Source: Rhodospirillaceae bacterium
GTDB taxonomy: Bacteria; Pseudomonadota; Alphaproteobacteria; UBA8366; GCA-2717185
Assembly: GCA_002717185.1 (NCBI GenBank)
Contig: PBDC01000040.1
Coordinates: forward strand, 36,817-70,365
Direction: 5' to 3'
Length of the DNA stretch: 33,549 nucleotides
Shown here: one piece after another, positions 1 through 8,573 of the stretch
Position numbering within the stretch: the stretch's first letter is position 1
Layout of the letters: every line of letters starts with the position of its first letter
Notes under the pieces: generated by a model
The model's input: only the letters and a program-made list of their open reading frames with translations
Told to the model about the DNA's origin: nothing
Databases searched by the model: none
Program-made: the position numbers and the translations under genes

Positions 1-869
1 CCCGCGATCGTCGGCGTGGCCATCTCACCAGTCGGCCAATCGCCAAAACGAAACAATTGGTGCTCCCGCAGTTCAGTCGATCGATAGAACACAGTTGAGG
101 CGCCCTTGGCCGCGTACCCATATTTATGCAAATCCGCCGACATCGACCGAACGCCCGCCAGCGCAAAATCGAAAGGTGGTAAATTGACACCATTCATGCG
201 CGCAAAAGGTGCGAAATACCCACCGACACAGGCATCGACATGCAGCCATATATCGCGCGCTTCTACCAAGACCGAGAGAGCTTCAATGTCGTCGACTACG
301 CCGAACGGAAAACACGGCGCCGACCCGACAATCATCATCGTCCGTTCGTTGACCGCGGCCGCGATACCGACCACATCCGCCGTGAAATCTTCTGCAACTG
401 GCACCCGGGTTACTTAGAGGCCGAGATAATCCGCCGCCTTGTTAAATGCAGGATGCGCTGATTGCGGCACAACGATTTCCGTCTTGTCCGTCGCACCCAT
501 CGAACGCCAATAATCCCTGCAGGTCTTGACCGAAAGCAAGATGCTCTCGGTCCCGCCCGATGTCATGTCGCCGCACCCTGATTCCGGTGCATTAAGCAGA
601 GAAAGCCCGAAGCCAACGACCTCATCCTCCATACGGCGTAAACTGGGAAAGGCCGCCGGACCAAGCCCGTTCTCCGACATGAACATGCCGTAAGCGTTTT
701 TCGCCACCGAGCGGACATCTTCACCCGGCTCAAAAACGTATACGCCAAGCCGGCCCGCCCGCCAGTCAAAGTCGTTTTCCGCAACCGACTTCAATTCGGA
801 TTTAATTTCGGACCAGGCGGTGCCTTGTTCCGGCAACGCTACGCGTTCGGTGGGCATCTCTCCCTCCAT
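1..869 (-). pseudogene. PLP-dependent decarboxylase / sphingosine-1-phosphate lyase-like, interrupted by an in-frame TAA and cut by the window edge
   Basis: This is a group II pyridoxal-phosphate decarboxylase of the sphingosine-1-phosphate lyase type, which cleaves or decarboxylates an amine-bearing substrate. The first 151 residues (to 414) contain the family's CGDMTSGGTESILL cofactor-phosphate segment. A TAA at 414-416 then stops translation. The same frame stays open for 137 more codons to the window edge and has the expected second half, with WLHVDACVGGY (the PLP-ring aspartate) and SADLHKYGY, whose lysine codon at 123-125 is the Schiff-base lysine. The sequence across the stop (YLGL*VTRVPV) needs only one codon change, most simply AAA to TAA. 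Starts at 869 or 857 are possible; a GGAGGG lies just before 857. The gene lies 27 bases downstream of the stress-protein gene on the same strand. It is either a recent pseudogene or a sequence error. Confidence 0.85.
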
Positions 870-896
870 GTATGTTGGGGTATTATGGCTGCAGGT

Positions 897-1745
897 TTAG
901 TGCGACATAATCACTGGAATTTCAGTGTAGGCTAGGATGTGGCTGGTCGCACCACCGAAGATCATCTGCCGCAGCCGGCTGTTCGTGTAGGCGCCCTTAA
1001 CGACCAAATCTACACCCTGCTTCGCCGACTCGTCGAGCATAGCCTCGCCAAGTGACCGTTTGCCTGCGGCACTGTAGCTAGCGCTCGCGTCAATCCCCCT
1101 TCGGCCCAGATGCCGCGCCACATCGGCACCTGTAGGTCCCGGCACCATGGCTTCTTCGATCGTAATAACCACGACTTTCTTCGCCTGTTGCAGAAACGGC
1201 ATGGCAAAAGCGATCGTCCGCGCTGTCTCGGTACTACCATTCCAGGCGATGGCGATCGTATCGCCCAGCGTCGCAGGTATTGTCGGCGGTGCGATCAGGA
1301 TCGGTCGGCCCGTTTCAAACAGCGCAGCCTCGAGCGTGTGCATCGTTGGCGTTGTGGCACCATGGATTGGGCGCCCGACTACGGTCAGGTCGAACAACCG
1401 CCCCCGATGGCCGACATAATCATCGCTCGCTCCAATATTTTGCCATACTGCGGAGGGTGCATCTGACGGCCCCTGCTGCGCGCCTACCGCAATACCACGC
1501 GCCTGCATGAAGTCGTTGAAATAGCCTTCAGCTTGACTGATACGTGCCCTATCCTCTTGCTCGTATTTTTCTACGAATGCTGGCGTAACGACGCCAAACC
1601 CGTCAGCGCTCGCGATCGCTGGCAGCGCCGGCTGCACATAGACGCCTTCGACATAGCTACCAAAGCGCTGGGCCGACAGATATGCCATACCCAGCACCGA
1701 ATCGACGACATCACTTTCTTCAAATGGTACTAGAATCGTCTTCAT
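897..1745 (-). CDS. Universal stress protein, tandem UspA-like domains
   Basis: The 282-residue length and composition fit two UspA-like halves (about residues 1-150 and 155-282), an arrangement common in alphaproteobacteria. It is probably a cytoplasmic stress or nucleotide-sensing protein without catalytic activity. The N-terminus MKTILVPFEES gives a typical first Usp strand. The C-terminus has a GAYTNSRLRQMIFGGAT segment followed by a PVIMSH ending, matching the nucleotide-loop region of the family. The usual G-x2-G-x9-G(S/T) ATP signature is imperfect here because the second glycine is threonine, so ATP binding is uncertain. A GGAGGG lies about seven bases before the ATG. It is transcribed toward the broken decarboxylase 27 bases downstream, likely as one unit, and diverges from the duplicated-domain gene at 2039. 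Confidence 0.85.
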   Translation of the reverse strand: MKTILVPFEESDVVDSVLGMAYLSAQRFGSYVEGVYVQPALPAIASADGFGVVTPAFVEKYEQEDRARISQAEGYFNDFMQARGIAVGAQQGPSDAPSAVWQNIGASDDYVGHRGRLFDLTVVGRPIHGATTPTMHTLEAALFETGRPILIAPPTIPATLGDTIAIAWNGSTETARTIAFAMPFLQQAKKVVVITIEEAMVPGPTGADVARHLGRRGIDASASYSAAGKRSLGEAMLDESAKQGVDLVVKGAYTNSRLRQMIFGGATSHILAYTEIPVIMSH

Positions 1746-1842
1746 GTCATTCCCTCCATTCGTGGATCGAAATGCCCAAACCTGACGAGCGGATTAGTGC
1801 ACTATCATCGCTCAGAAATCTTTTAGTTCAAAGTGCAAGTTT

Positions 1843-1891
1843 TTTGCCTATGCAAAAACTCTCATCAATTATTTTTATTGTTATAGGCAAA
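1843..1891. promoter_or_regulatory. Inverted repeat in the divergent intergenic region
   Basis: TTTGCCTAT at 1843-1851 and its exact complement ATAGGCAAA at 1883-1891 flank 31 AT-rich bases in the 293-base gap between the divergent stress-protein (start 1745) and duplicated-domain (start 2039) genes. The position suits a bipartite operator or looped site. No regulator is known, and a 9-base match in a gap of this size could be chance. I see nothing else in this gap. Confidence 0.25.
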
Positions 1892-2038
1892 GCACGGTTC
1901 ACCACTAAACCAAAATATGGCGATTTGCTGATTTCACCGTCTTATCTGTACCATTCCACCCCATCTCTGGTGGTCAAAAGGACTGCATCGTGATTGCCTC
2001 CTATTCGAGTTCTAATACGACACTTAAGGACAGATGAC

Positions 2039-2860
2039 ATGACCAACGGGCAGGACGTCCAAATCCATGTTCTGGACAGCATTACAAAGTTGACCGACGC
2101 ACATCGAGGCCAGGTTATTGTGGCCGCATCCCATGGCGCGGAATACGCCGCCTATCTGGCTGCAAAGGGGCGCGCCAGAGCGGTCATCCTGAACGATGCC
2201 AGTGTTGGTAAGGACAATGCCGGTATTTCCGGATTGCCATATCTTGATGCGTTAGGTATTGCCGCAGCAACGGTAGGCTATCTTAGCGCTCGGATTGGTG
2301 ATGGTAACGACATGGAGGAGCGTGGCACAATCAGCTACGCTAACACCACCGCTACAACCCTTGGCTGCGCCGTGGGGCAAAGCTGCGTTGACTGTGCCGG
2401 TTTTATGTTGGGCGCAACTGCGATTTCGGTCTACCCAGCGCCACAAACGGAAAACCGCATGCTACTGCGTGAAACACCGGATGAACCACCGGTCTGGGGT
2501 CTAGATTCTGCATCTCTGGCCACACCGGAGGATGCCAATCACATCGTGATCTGCGGATCGCACGGAGAAGCGCTCGGTGGCATGCCGGAGACAGCATTCC
2601 GATACGACGCCGTTGCCCTGGTGTTCAACGATGCGGGTATTGGAATTGACAGCGCTGGAACTAGTCGGCTGCCCGCGCTAGACGGCCGAGACATCCCGGC
2701 CGCTACGGTCTCCGCGGCGAGCGCGCGGATCGGTGACGCCAAATCGATTTATGAAGATGGCGAGATCTCGCGGGTAAATGAAAGCGCCGCCGCGCGAGGA
2801 TGCCAGCCTGGGCAGTCCACTGCCACGTTCGTCGATGCGATCATCACATCCCTTAAATAG
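2039..2860 (+). CDS. Uncharacterised protein made of two copies of one ~110-residue domain
   Basis: I do not recognise a named family. The protein (273 residues from the ATG at 2039) is a clear internal duplication. Both halves share, in order, an SHG motif, a segment like NDAxxGxDxAG, then LPxLDxxxIxAATV, SARIGD, ExGxISxxN and GCxxGQS. There is no signal peptide and no convincing membrane segment, so it is probably cytoplasmic. The conserved ND, D and SARIGD residues look like a ligand or active site repeated in each half. The frame extends to a TTG at 1994, but the ATG at 2039 is preceded at good spacing by AAGGA (2026-2030) and was chosen. The gene converges on the ThDP-enzyme operon, with only nine bases between the stop codons, and diverges from the stress protein. 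Confidence 0.75.
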   Translation: MTNGQDVQIHVLDSITKLTDAHRGQVIVAASHGAEYAAYLAAKGRARAVILNDASVGKDNAGISGLPYLDALGIAAATVGYLSARIGDGNDMEERGTISYANTTATTLGCAVGQSCVDCAGFMLGATAISVYPAPQTENRMLLRETPDEPPVWGLDSASLATPEDANHIVICGSHGEALGGMPETAFRYDAVALVFNDAGIGIDSAGTSRLPALDGRDIPAATVSAASARIGDAKSIYEDGEISRVNESAAARGCQPGQSTATFVDAIITSLK

Positions 2861-2869
2861 TACTCGCGC

Positions 2870-4618
2870 TTAGACCGGACGGTCGCCCTTCTCAACCTTC
2901 AGCACCCGGCTATCGACGGCCGGCAGCATCTTCCCGGGATCGCGCGTCACGACAACATCGATGACAGTAGGGCGATCTGTCTCCGCAATGCCAGCCTGCA
3001 TCGCGCCGGCCAATTCTTCCGGATCTTCCACGCGGATACCATGACAGCCAAAGGCTTCAGCGACCTGGGCATAGTTCATTTCCACCAGGTCACTAGACTG
3101 ATACTTGCCGTCATAGACGGCATGCTGGAGCGCCTTCACATAACCGGATGCAGCATTGTTCACAACCAGGATGGTCACGCCTACCTTCATACGCAAAGCC
3201 GTCTCCAACTCACCGATCACCATATTGAAGCCGCCGTCGCCTGTCATCGCCACAACCGGCATATCAGGTGCACCGATCTGCGCACCGATTGCACCTGGCA
3301 ACCCATAGCCAATCGAAGCAAGCCCTCGATCGGCGATATAGGTCCGGCCTGACCGCTTGGTGTCGTAGAGCAAGCCAGTCCAATGGCCCGAAAAACCGCC
3401 ATCCGCGACAAGCACTGAGTCTGCAGGCATCACGTTGTTCAATTCGTTGATCATCCGCGCAACATTGATTGGCCGTTCTGTCGAATGCAGCCGCTCCGCC
3501 GCTTCATCGAGCCATTTCTTCATACGCACCGGGACTTCCGCGACGTAGTCCACGCGCTTCGCCTTCACATGCTCGGCACTATCGGACAACTCCTCACCCA
3601 AAGCGCGCAAACCTTCACCGGCATCACCACAAAGACCCGCATGGACCCGCGTTGTCCGGCCGATCTCTTCCGGCAGCACATCCAGTTGAATAAGTGGCGT
3701 ATCCTGGGGCATTAGCTGGAAGCGCTTTGTCGCAATCTCACCTAGTTTGCAACCAACCGCCATCAAGCAGTCAGCGGACTCGATCAAATCGTTCGCAATC
3801 CGCGTGTAACGGCCAAACAGCCCCGCTGACAGCGGGTGAGAGCAAGCGATGGCACCCTTGCCGCTCATCGTATGTGCGACCGGGATATTGTGTGCCTCTG
3901 CGAACTCAAGCAGCGCACCATAACCCTCCGACAGGTGGATACCGCCACCGACTAGCATCAGAGGCCGCTCCGCCTTCGCCAGCAAACCCGCCGCTCGCAC
4001 TACATCGTCAGCGCCCGGGCGGATGCGACGCGCCGGGATAGATTTATTTTCCTCCTCGATCCAGAAATCGTCCGCTCTGAATTCATGCGTCTCGTGGCAA
4101 ATATCCTCTGGTACATCGAGGATCACCGGACCCGGGCGCCCGCTGGTTGCCACGGCAAAAGCGCGACGAACAAGTTCGGGAATGCGTTTGCCGTTTTCGA
4201 TTCGGATCAGTTCCTTAACCGCTGGCGTCAAAATATCGACCTGGCGACACTCCTGCGTCATGTTTTTCCATGCATGCTCACGATTAGCGTCACCTGCTAG
4301 CACGACCAGAGGCACGCCCGCGTTCAGCGATTCAACCAGTCCGGTAACCAGGTTCGTCACACCCGGGCCGAGGGTCGCATCACAAACGCCCGGTTTCCCC
4401 GTCACCCGCGCATAGGCATCGGCGATAAAGGCACCGCAGCGTTCATCGTTGATCAGATTGTGATTGAGGCCGAGCGACCGAACCGCTTCATAGAAGGGCA
4501 GCAACTGAAATCCACCCATGCCTAGCATGAGATCAACATCATGGGCCTGTAGCATTTCGGCGAGCGCTTCACCGCCATTCATACTTCGCGTTATATTGTC
4601 CTGGTTCGGCGTACTCAT
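2870..4618 (-). CDS. Thiamine-diphosphate-dependent enzyme, acetolactate synthase large-subunit-like
   Basis: This 582-residue protein has the full three-domain layout of IlvB-type ThDP enzymes: a pyrimidine-binding domain (about 10-175), a central domain (about 200-335) and a pyrophosphate-binding domain (about 380-560). The activating glutamate is Glu59 in NDERCGAF. The metal/ThDP motif starts with GDGG at about 460 and ends with NN at 487-488. Such enzymes decarboxylate a 2-oxo acid and pass on the carbanion, as in acetolactate synthase, glyoxylate carboligase or benzoylformate decarboxylase. No small regulatory subunit is nearby, so a catabolic rather than biosynthetic role is likely. Its ATG overlaps the stop of the upstream E1 beta gene by four bases, and it is the last gene of the operon. 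The substrate cannot be told from the sequence. Confidence 0.88.
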   Translation of the reverse strand: MSTPNQDNITRSMNGGEALAEMLQAHDVDLMLGMGGFQLLPFYEAVRSLGLNHNLINDERCGAFIADAYARVTGKPGVCDATLGPGVTNLVTGLVESLNAGVPLVVLAGDANREHAWKNMTQECRQVDILTPAVKELIRIENGKRIPELVRRAFAVATSGRPGPVILDVPEDICHETHEFRADDFWIEEENKSIPARRIRPGADDVVRAAGLLAKAERPLMLVGGGIHLSEGYGALLEFAEAHNIPVAHTMSGKGAIACSHPLSAGLFGRYTRIANDLIESADCLMAVGCKLGEIATKRFQLMPQDTPLIQLDVLPEEIGRTTRVHAGLCGDAGEGLRALGEELSDSAEHVKAKRVDYVAEVPVRMKKWLDEAAERLHSTERPINVARMINELNNVMPADSVLVADGGFSGHWTGLLYDTKRSGRTYIADRGLASIGYGLPGAIGAQIGAPDMPVVAMTGDGGFNMVIGELETALRMKVGVTILVVNNAASGYVKALQHAVYDGKYQSSDLVEMNYAQVAEAFGCHGIRVEDPEELAGAMQAGIAETDRPTVIDVVVTRDPGKMLPAVDSRVLKVEKGDRPV

Positions 4619-5589
4619 ATGCCCATCTCCTCAACTGTGTTCATCACATCGGCAACCCGCACGCGGCACAAATCCTCAAGCGGCGGGGCATAGGGAATTG
4701 GAATTCTTGGCGCGCCCAAGCGACTCACGGGCGCGACTAGTCGATCGCCAAGGGTTTCTGAAACTGTCGCAGCCACTTCTGCCCCGAAGCCACACACCTT
4801 GACTGCTTCGTGTAGAACCACCAATCGCCGCGTCTTTTCAACCGATGCAAACACGGCCTCCTTATCCCAGGGCCACAAGCTTCGTAGGTCAACGACTTCG
4901 ATCGAAACACCTTTCTCTGTCGCCGCATCGGCTGCCTCCTGAGCGACTTGCACGGCGCCTGACCAGGTTACAACGGTCAGGTCGTTGCCTGACCGGGCGA
5001 CCCGCGCTCGACCAATTGGAACAGTTTCTTCACTGGCATAGGGAACCTCACCTTCCAAATCCCAACTGTCCTTGTGCTCCATAAAAATTACCGGGTCGTC
5101 ACACCGAATTGCCGACTTCAGTAGCCCGCGATTGTCAGCTGGCGTACTCGGTGCAAGCACCACGAATCCCGGCATATGAACGTACCAGGCTTCAAGCGAT
5201 TGGGAGTGCTGTGCCGCCGATGACCGCCACATCCCTACTGGTTGACGGATCACCACCGGAACGCGAGTCTGGCCTCCAAACATATACCGGGCCTTCGCCG
5301 CCTGATTCACCATTTCGTCCATCGCACAAAGTGCAAAATCAGCGAACCGAAGTTCGACGACCGGGCGCGTACCCACCATTGCCGCACCAACCGCTGCACC
5401 CATGATCGTCGCCTCGGAGATAGGGGTGCTAACGATCCTTTGTGGGCCAAATTCGTCGCGCAGTCCCACATATTGCCCAAATACGCCGCCGTCTGCGACA
5501 TCCTCGCCCAAGGCCCAGACAGTAGGATCGCGGCGCATCTCTTCTGCCAACGCCAGACACGATGCTTCCTTGTAGGTAATCACCCCCAT
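4615..5589 (-). CDS. 2-oxoacid (pyruvate/acetoin-type) dehydrogenase E1 component, beta subunit
   Basis: This 324-residue protein matches the usual E1 beta length. It starts with the family's conserved opening (MGVITYKEASCLALAEEM), followed by LGEDVADGGVFGQYVGL, where the glutamate contacts ThDP. Later segments PISEATIMGAAVGAAMVG and DLRSLWPWDKE are also typical. With the alpha subunit it would form the alpha2beta2 decarboxylase of a pyruvate, acetoin or branched-chain 2-oxoacid dehydrogenase complex. A GGAGG precedes the ATG at seven bases, inside the end of the alpha gene, and the two genes overlap by ten bases, so they are translationally linked. No E2 acyltransferase or E3 lipoamide dehydrogenase is present in the window. 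The partners are either elsewhere or absent. Confidence 0.9.
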   Translation of the reverse strand: MGVITYKEASCLALAEEMRRDPTVWALGEDVADGGVFGQYVGLRDEFGPQRIVSTPISEATIMGAAVGAAMVGTRPVVELRFADFALCAMDEMVNQAAKARYMFGGQTRVPVVIRQPVGMWRSSAAQHSQSLEAWYVHMPGFVVLAPSTPADNRGLLKSAIRCDDPVIFMEHKDSWDLEGEVPYASEETVPIGRARVARSGNDLTVVTWSGAVQVAQEAADAATEKGVSIEVVDLRSLWPWDKEAVFASVEKTRRLVVLHEAVKVCGFGAEVAATVSETLGDRLVAPVSRLGAPRIPIPYAPPLEDLCRVRVADVMNTVEEMGI

Positions 5590-6590
5590 GCCGGCCCTCC
5601 AATGTCCTGTACGTCCGTCACAGCCAAGCTGTCCTCCGGCCAGGGTGCCGCAGCGGCAATATCATAGGCATCAGCCATTTCCTGCTGAGCCTCCAAAGCA
5701 ATCGCGTCGAGCTCCGCCGGAGCAACACCGCTATCAATCAAGAATTGCCGTGCAATGGTCATCGGATCATGCTCGAGGAAATTGGCGATCTCGTCCGCTG
5801 GCCGCCAGGTCCCGGGATCGGCGACAGTATGGCCGCGCTGCCTATAGGTCTTCGCATGAATGAATTGCGGACCGCCGCCAGCGCGCATCACTTCCACCAA
5901 GTGACCGGCTAGCCCATCAACCGCCATCACATCGTTGCCGTCAACGGGATGGGCTGGCACACCAAGACTTTCTGCCCGCGCCACTGGGCCGGAACCGCCT
6001 GTCATATCGCCGGAGCGAGTGCGTGCCGCATAGCGATTGTCTTCACATACGAAGAGCACCGGCAGATTGTAGATACGCGCCCAATTAAGGCCTTCTAGGA
6101 AGGGACCCCGATTAACCGCACCGTCGCCAAAAAAACAGGCGACCACCGCATCCTCTCCCAGCAAGCGTTTGGCCTGAGCCGCCCCAGCGGCAATCGGAAT
6201 CCCCGCAGCGACAATGCCATTCGCTCCTAACATGCCGACGGAAAAATCGGCGATGTGCATTGATCCTCCCTTACCGTCGCTGGTACCTCCGGCGCGACCG
6301 AACAGTTCGCGCATCATGGCCTCGGCGCTCGCGCCCTTCGCGATCGTGTGGCCGTGTCCGCGATGGGTACTGGTGATCAGATCCGTCAGACGAAGATTGC
6401 CGCAGATACCAGCCGCGACAGCTTCTTGGCCAATGGAAAGGTGGGCTGCGCCGGTTATCAATCCCTCACGGGCGGCACGCTCCGCTGCTTCCTCGAAGGC
6501 CCGAATCCGGCTCATAGTCGCAAAAAGCGCTCTGACCCGCTGGGCCGAAATTTTAGGGGCTCCAGAAACCGAAGACGAGGGTGTCGACAT
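5580..6590 (-). CDS. 2-oxoacid (pyruvate/acetoin-type) dehydrogenase E1 component, alpha subunit
   Basis: The 336-residue protein has the E1 alpha signatures: LSIGQEAVAAG at about 51-61, the THRGHGH histidine loop at 75-81, GKGGSMHI at about 106-113, and a ThDP/magnesium motif running from GDGAVN (155) to EDN (183-185). The reaction is ThDP-dependent decarboxylation of a 2-oxo acid and transfer to lipoyl-E2, or direct cleavage as in acetoin dehydrogenase. The C-terminus is slightly short but not truncated. The ribosome site before the ATG is weak (GGTAAG, very close). It lies 57 bases after the UxaA-type gene, overlaps the beta gene by ten bases, and belongs to the same operon. Pyruvate and acetoin types cannot be separated without a tree. 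Confidence 0.9.
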   Translation of the reverse strand: MSTPSSSVSGAPKISAQRVRALFATMSRIRAFEEAAERAAREGLITGAAHLSIGQEAVAAGICGNLRLTDLITSTHRGHGHTIAKGASAEAMMRELFGRAGGTSDGKGGSMHIADFSVGMLGANGIVAAGIPIAAGAAQAKRLLGEDAVVACFFGDGAVNRGPFLEGLNWARIYNLPVLFVCEDNRYAARTRSGDMTGGSGPVARAESLGVPAHPVDGNDVMAVDGLAGHLVEVMRAGGGPQFIHAKTYRQRGHTVADPGTWRPADEIANFLEHDPMTIARQFLIDSGVAPAELDAIALEAQQEMADAYDIAAAAPWPEDSLAVTDVQDIGGPAWG

Positions 6591-6647
6591 GACTTACCGT
6601 ATGTTTGAGTTGGACCGTACGTGGTGGGAAGCTGCACTACCGCATTC

Positions 6648-8165
6648 CTACATGACCGCGCCAATTTGCCAAGGCACGAATTCATCGTCCCCGAATCCAA
6701 AAATTTCGGACTTTGTCGGTTCGCCTGAAGCTACTTCTAGAAGGCGTTGGAAAATATCAGCCCCGACATCACCGATCGCTTTGCCGGAGTCGACTACGGC
6801 ACCACAATTGATGTCCATGTCCTCATCCATGCGTTCGAACATTGCCGTATTGGTTGCCAGTTTTAGGCTCGGCGCCGGCTTGCAGCCATAGACTGAGCCA
6901 CGGCCAGTAGTAAAGCATACAATATTGGCACCGCTCGCCACTTGCCCGGTGATCGAGCAAGGATCGTAACCGGGCGAATCCATGAAGACGAAGCCCTTAT
7001 CTCGGATTGGCTCGGCGTAATTGTAAACACCACACAAATTCGTCGTACCGCCCTTTGCCGCAGCACCAAGCGACTTTTCTAAGATGGTCGTCAACCCGCC
7101 GGCTTTGTTACCCGGCGACGGATTGTTATTCATCTCGCCACCATTGCGTTCTGTATAGGCCTCCCACCAGCGGATGCGCTCTATTAGCTTCTCGCCGACC
7201 TCGCGGCTGACCGCACGGCGGGTTAAGAGATGTTCGGCACCATAAATTTCAGGCGTTTCACTTAAGATTGCAGTGCCGCCATTCCGCACCAGCAGATCAA
7301 CCGCCGCTCCCAATGACGGGTTGGCGGAAATGCCGGAATAGGCATCCGATCCGCCACATTGCAGCGCTAGGGTTAGATGCTCGGCCGAGACCATCTCTCG
7401 GCGTGCCTTATTCGCTTCCGGCAGCATCTCGCGCACCAAGGCAGATCCATGTTCCACTGAGCGCCGCGTGCCGCCAGAGTCTTGGATCGTCATCGTCTGG
7501 AACAACGGCCCACGTTCAATCCCATAGGCCTCCAGTAAAAAATCTATCTGATTAACTTCACAGCCAAGTCCGACCATTAAGATCCCGGCAAAGTTCGGGT
7601 GCCGAGCATACCCCCACAGTGTTCGCTGAAGATTGGCATAACCCTCGCCCGTATCCGCCATCCCGCAGCCGCTGCCATGCACCAACGCCACCACACCATC
7701 TACGTTCTCGTAGCCGTCTAAATCTTCCCCACGGATGGCATCGGCGATGTAACGCGCCACCGTCGCCGAACAATTAACGCTGGTCAAGATCCCGATATAG
7801 TTACGTGTCCCTACGCTACCATTCCTGCGAACATAACCCTGGAAGGTCCCACGATCGCTAACGTAGGCAGTCTGCCGTGTCTCTTCGCAATATGCGTAAT
7901 CGCGCTCAAAGTCTCGCATTGCCACGTTCTGCACATGAACATGCGCGCCAGGCTTTATGTCATCGATGGCAAAGCCGATGATCTGATTGTACTTGCGGAT
8001 AGCCGATCCGGCGGCAATTGATTCCATGGCGACCTTATGGCCAGCAGGGATGGTCTCAATACAGGTAACCTTCTCCACATCGATCCCTGGAAGCAGGTCA
8101 ACACGGGCAACAACAACATTGTCGGTAGCATTAAGGCGAATTGTCAGTGGTTTGGCGTTCGTCAT
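6648..8165 (-). CDS. UxaA/altronate dehydratase-family hydro-lyase with N-terminal SAF domain
   Basis: This 505-residue protein joins an N-terminal SAF domain (about 1-90) to the long C-terminal UxaA/GarD catalytic domain. These enzymes dehydrate sugar acids such as altronate or galactarate, or eliminate sulfite from sulfolactate, often using an iron centre. Visible family segments include GTRNYIGILTSVNCSATVA, HGSGCGM, GLGCEVNQID, QCGGSDAYSG, ETPEIYGAEHLL, NPSPGNKAGGLTTILEKSLG and FMDSPGYDPCSITGQVASG. The conserved cysteines and histidine are present. The frame reaches a TTG at 8171, but the ATG at 8165, with GAAAGG eight bases upstream, is preferred. It is the first gene of a four-gene operon with three ThDP-enzyme genes, so its product is probably a 2-oxo acid that they use. 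Substrate unknown. Confidence 0.88.
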   Translation of the reverse strand: MTNAKPLTIRLNATDNVVVARVDLLPGIDVEKVTCIETIPAGHKVAMESIAAGSAIRKYNQIIGFAIDDIKPGAHVHVQNVAMRDFERDYAYCEETRQTAYVSDRGTFQGYVRRNGSVGTRNYIGILTSVNCSATVARYIADAIRGEDLDGYENVDGVVALVHGSGCGMADTGEGYANLQRTLWGYARHPNFAGILMVGLGCEVNQIDFLLEAYGIERGPLFQTMTIQDSGGTRRSVEHGSALVREMLPEANKARREMVSAEHLTLALQCGGSDAYSGISANPSLGAAVDLLVRNGGTAILSETPEIYGAEHLLTRRAVSREVGEKLIERIRWWEAYTERNGGEMNNNPSPGNKAGGLTTILEKSLGAAAKGGTTNLCGVYNYAEPIRDKGFVFMDSPGYDPCSITGQVASGANIVCFTTGRGSVYGCKPAPSLKLATNTAMFERMDEDMDINCGAVVDSGKAIGDVGADIFQRLLEVASGEPTKSEIFGFGDDEFVPWQIGAVM

Positions 8166-8242
8166 GAGCAAGGCCTTTCGCGATAAAGGTCACTCAATTT
8201 AACCTCTGAATTGGGTCAATGCGACCGGCTTTTAGGAGGTGG

Positions 8243-8480
8243 TTAGCTTTGGGGCCGATTAGAAAAAAATACATTTCGCAATAGACGCTGACGCCTCTCG
8301 TTTAGTCCGTTGACGACGGCATAGAATTTCACCGCACCGTAACTACCAGTCTCGACGATGTCCTGCTTGACCTCCCAAATATCGCTGACCTAAGTCCATA
8401 AGCGTCTTAGGGTTAAAGCCCACATTGTTGTTGAAATTCAAACCAGCGATCATGTTCTTGCTCGCACCACACATCTCCGC
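8243..8480 (-). pseudogene. Possible eroded coding sequence in the 408-base divergent gap
   Basis: On the minus strand an open stretch reads GLNFNNNVGFNPKTLMDLG. After a one-base shift near 8390 it seems to continue as SDIWEVKQDIVETGSYGAVK and on to a TAA at 8243-8245. The residue mix is protein-like and the two pieces join naturally, which suggests a frameshifted remnant, but I do not recognise the family. It lies between the UxaA-type gene and the acyl-CoA dehydrogenase gene, which are divergent, so the gap must also hold their promoters; I could not place any with confidence. Confidence 0.3.
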
Positions 8481-8573
8481 ATTCCATTTTTTTCACGTTC
8501 CGATGGCTAGCACAGGCGCCCTCCCGCGCGCTAAGGTGTCGCGCAATTTACGGTCATCGCAGGGAGGGGTCCG

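Noticed and set aside
1994..2038. TTG-initiated N-terminal extension of the duplicated-domain protein
   Set aside because: The ATG at 2039 has a proper ribosome site and the extension matches no part of the repeat.
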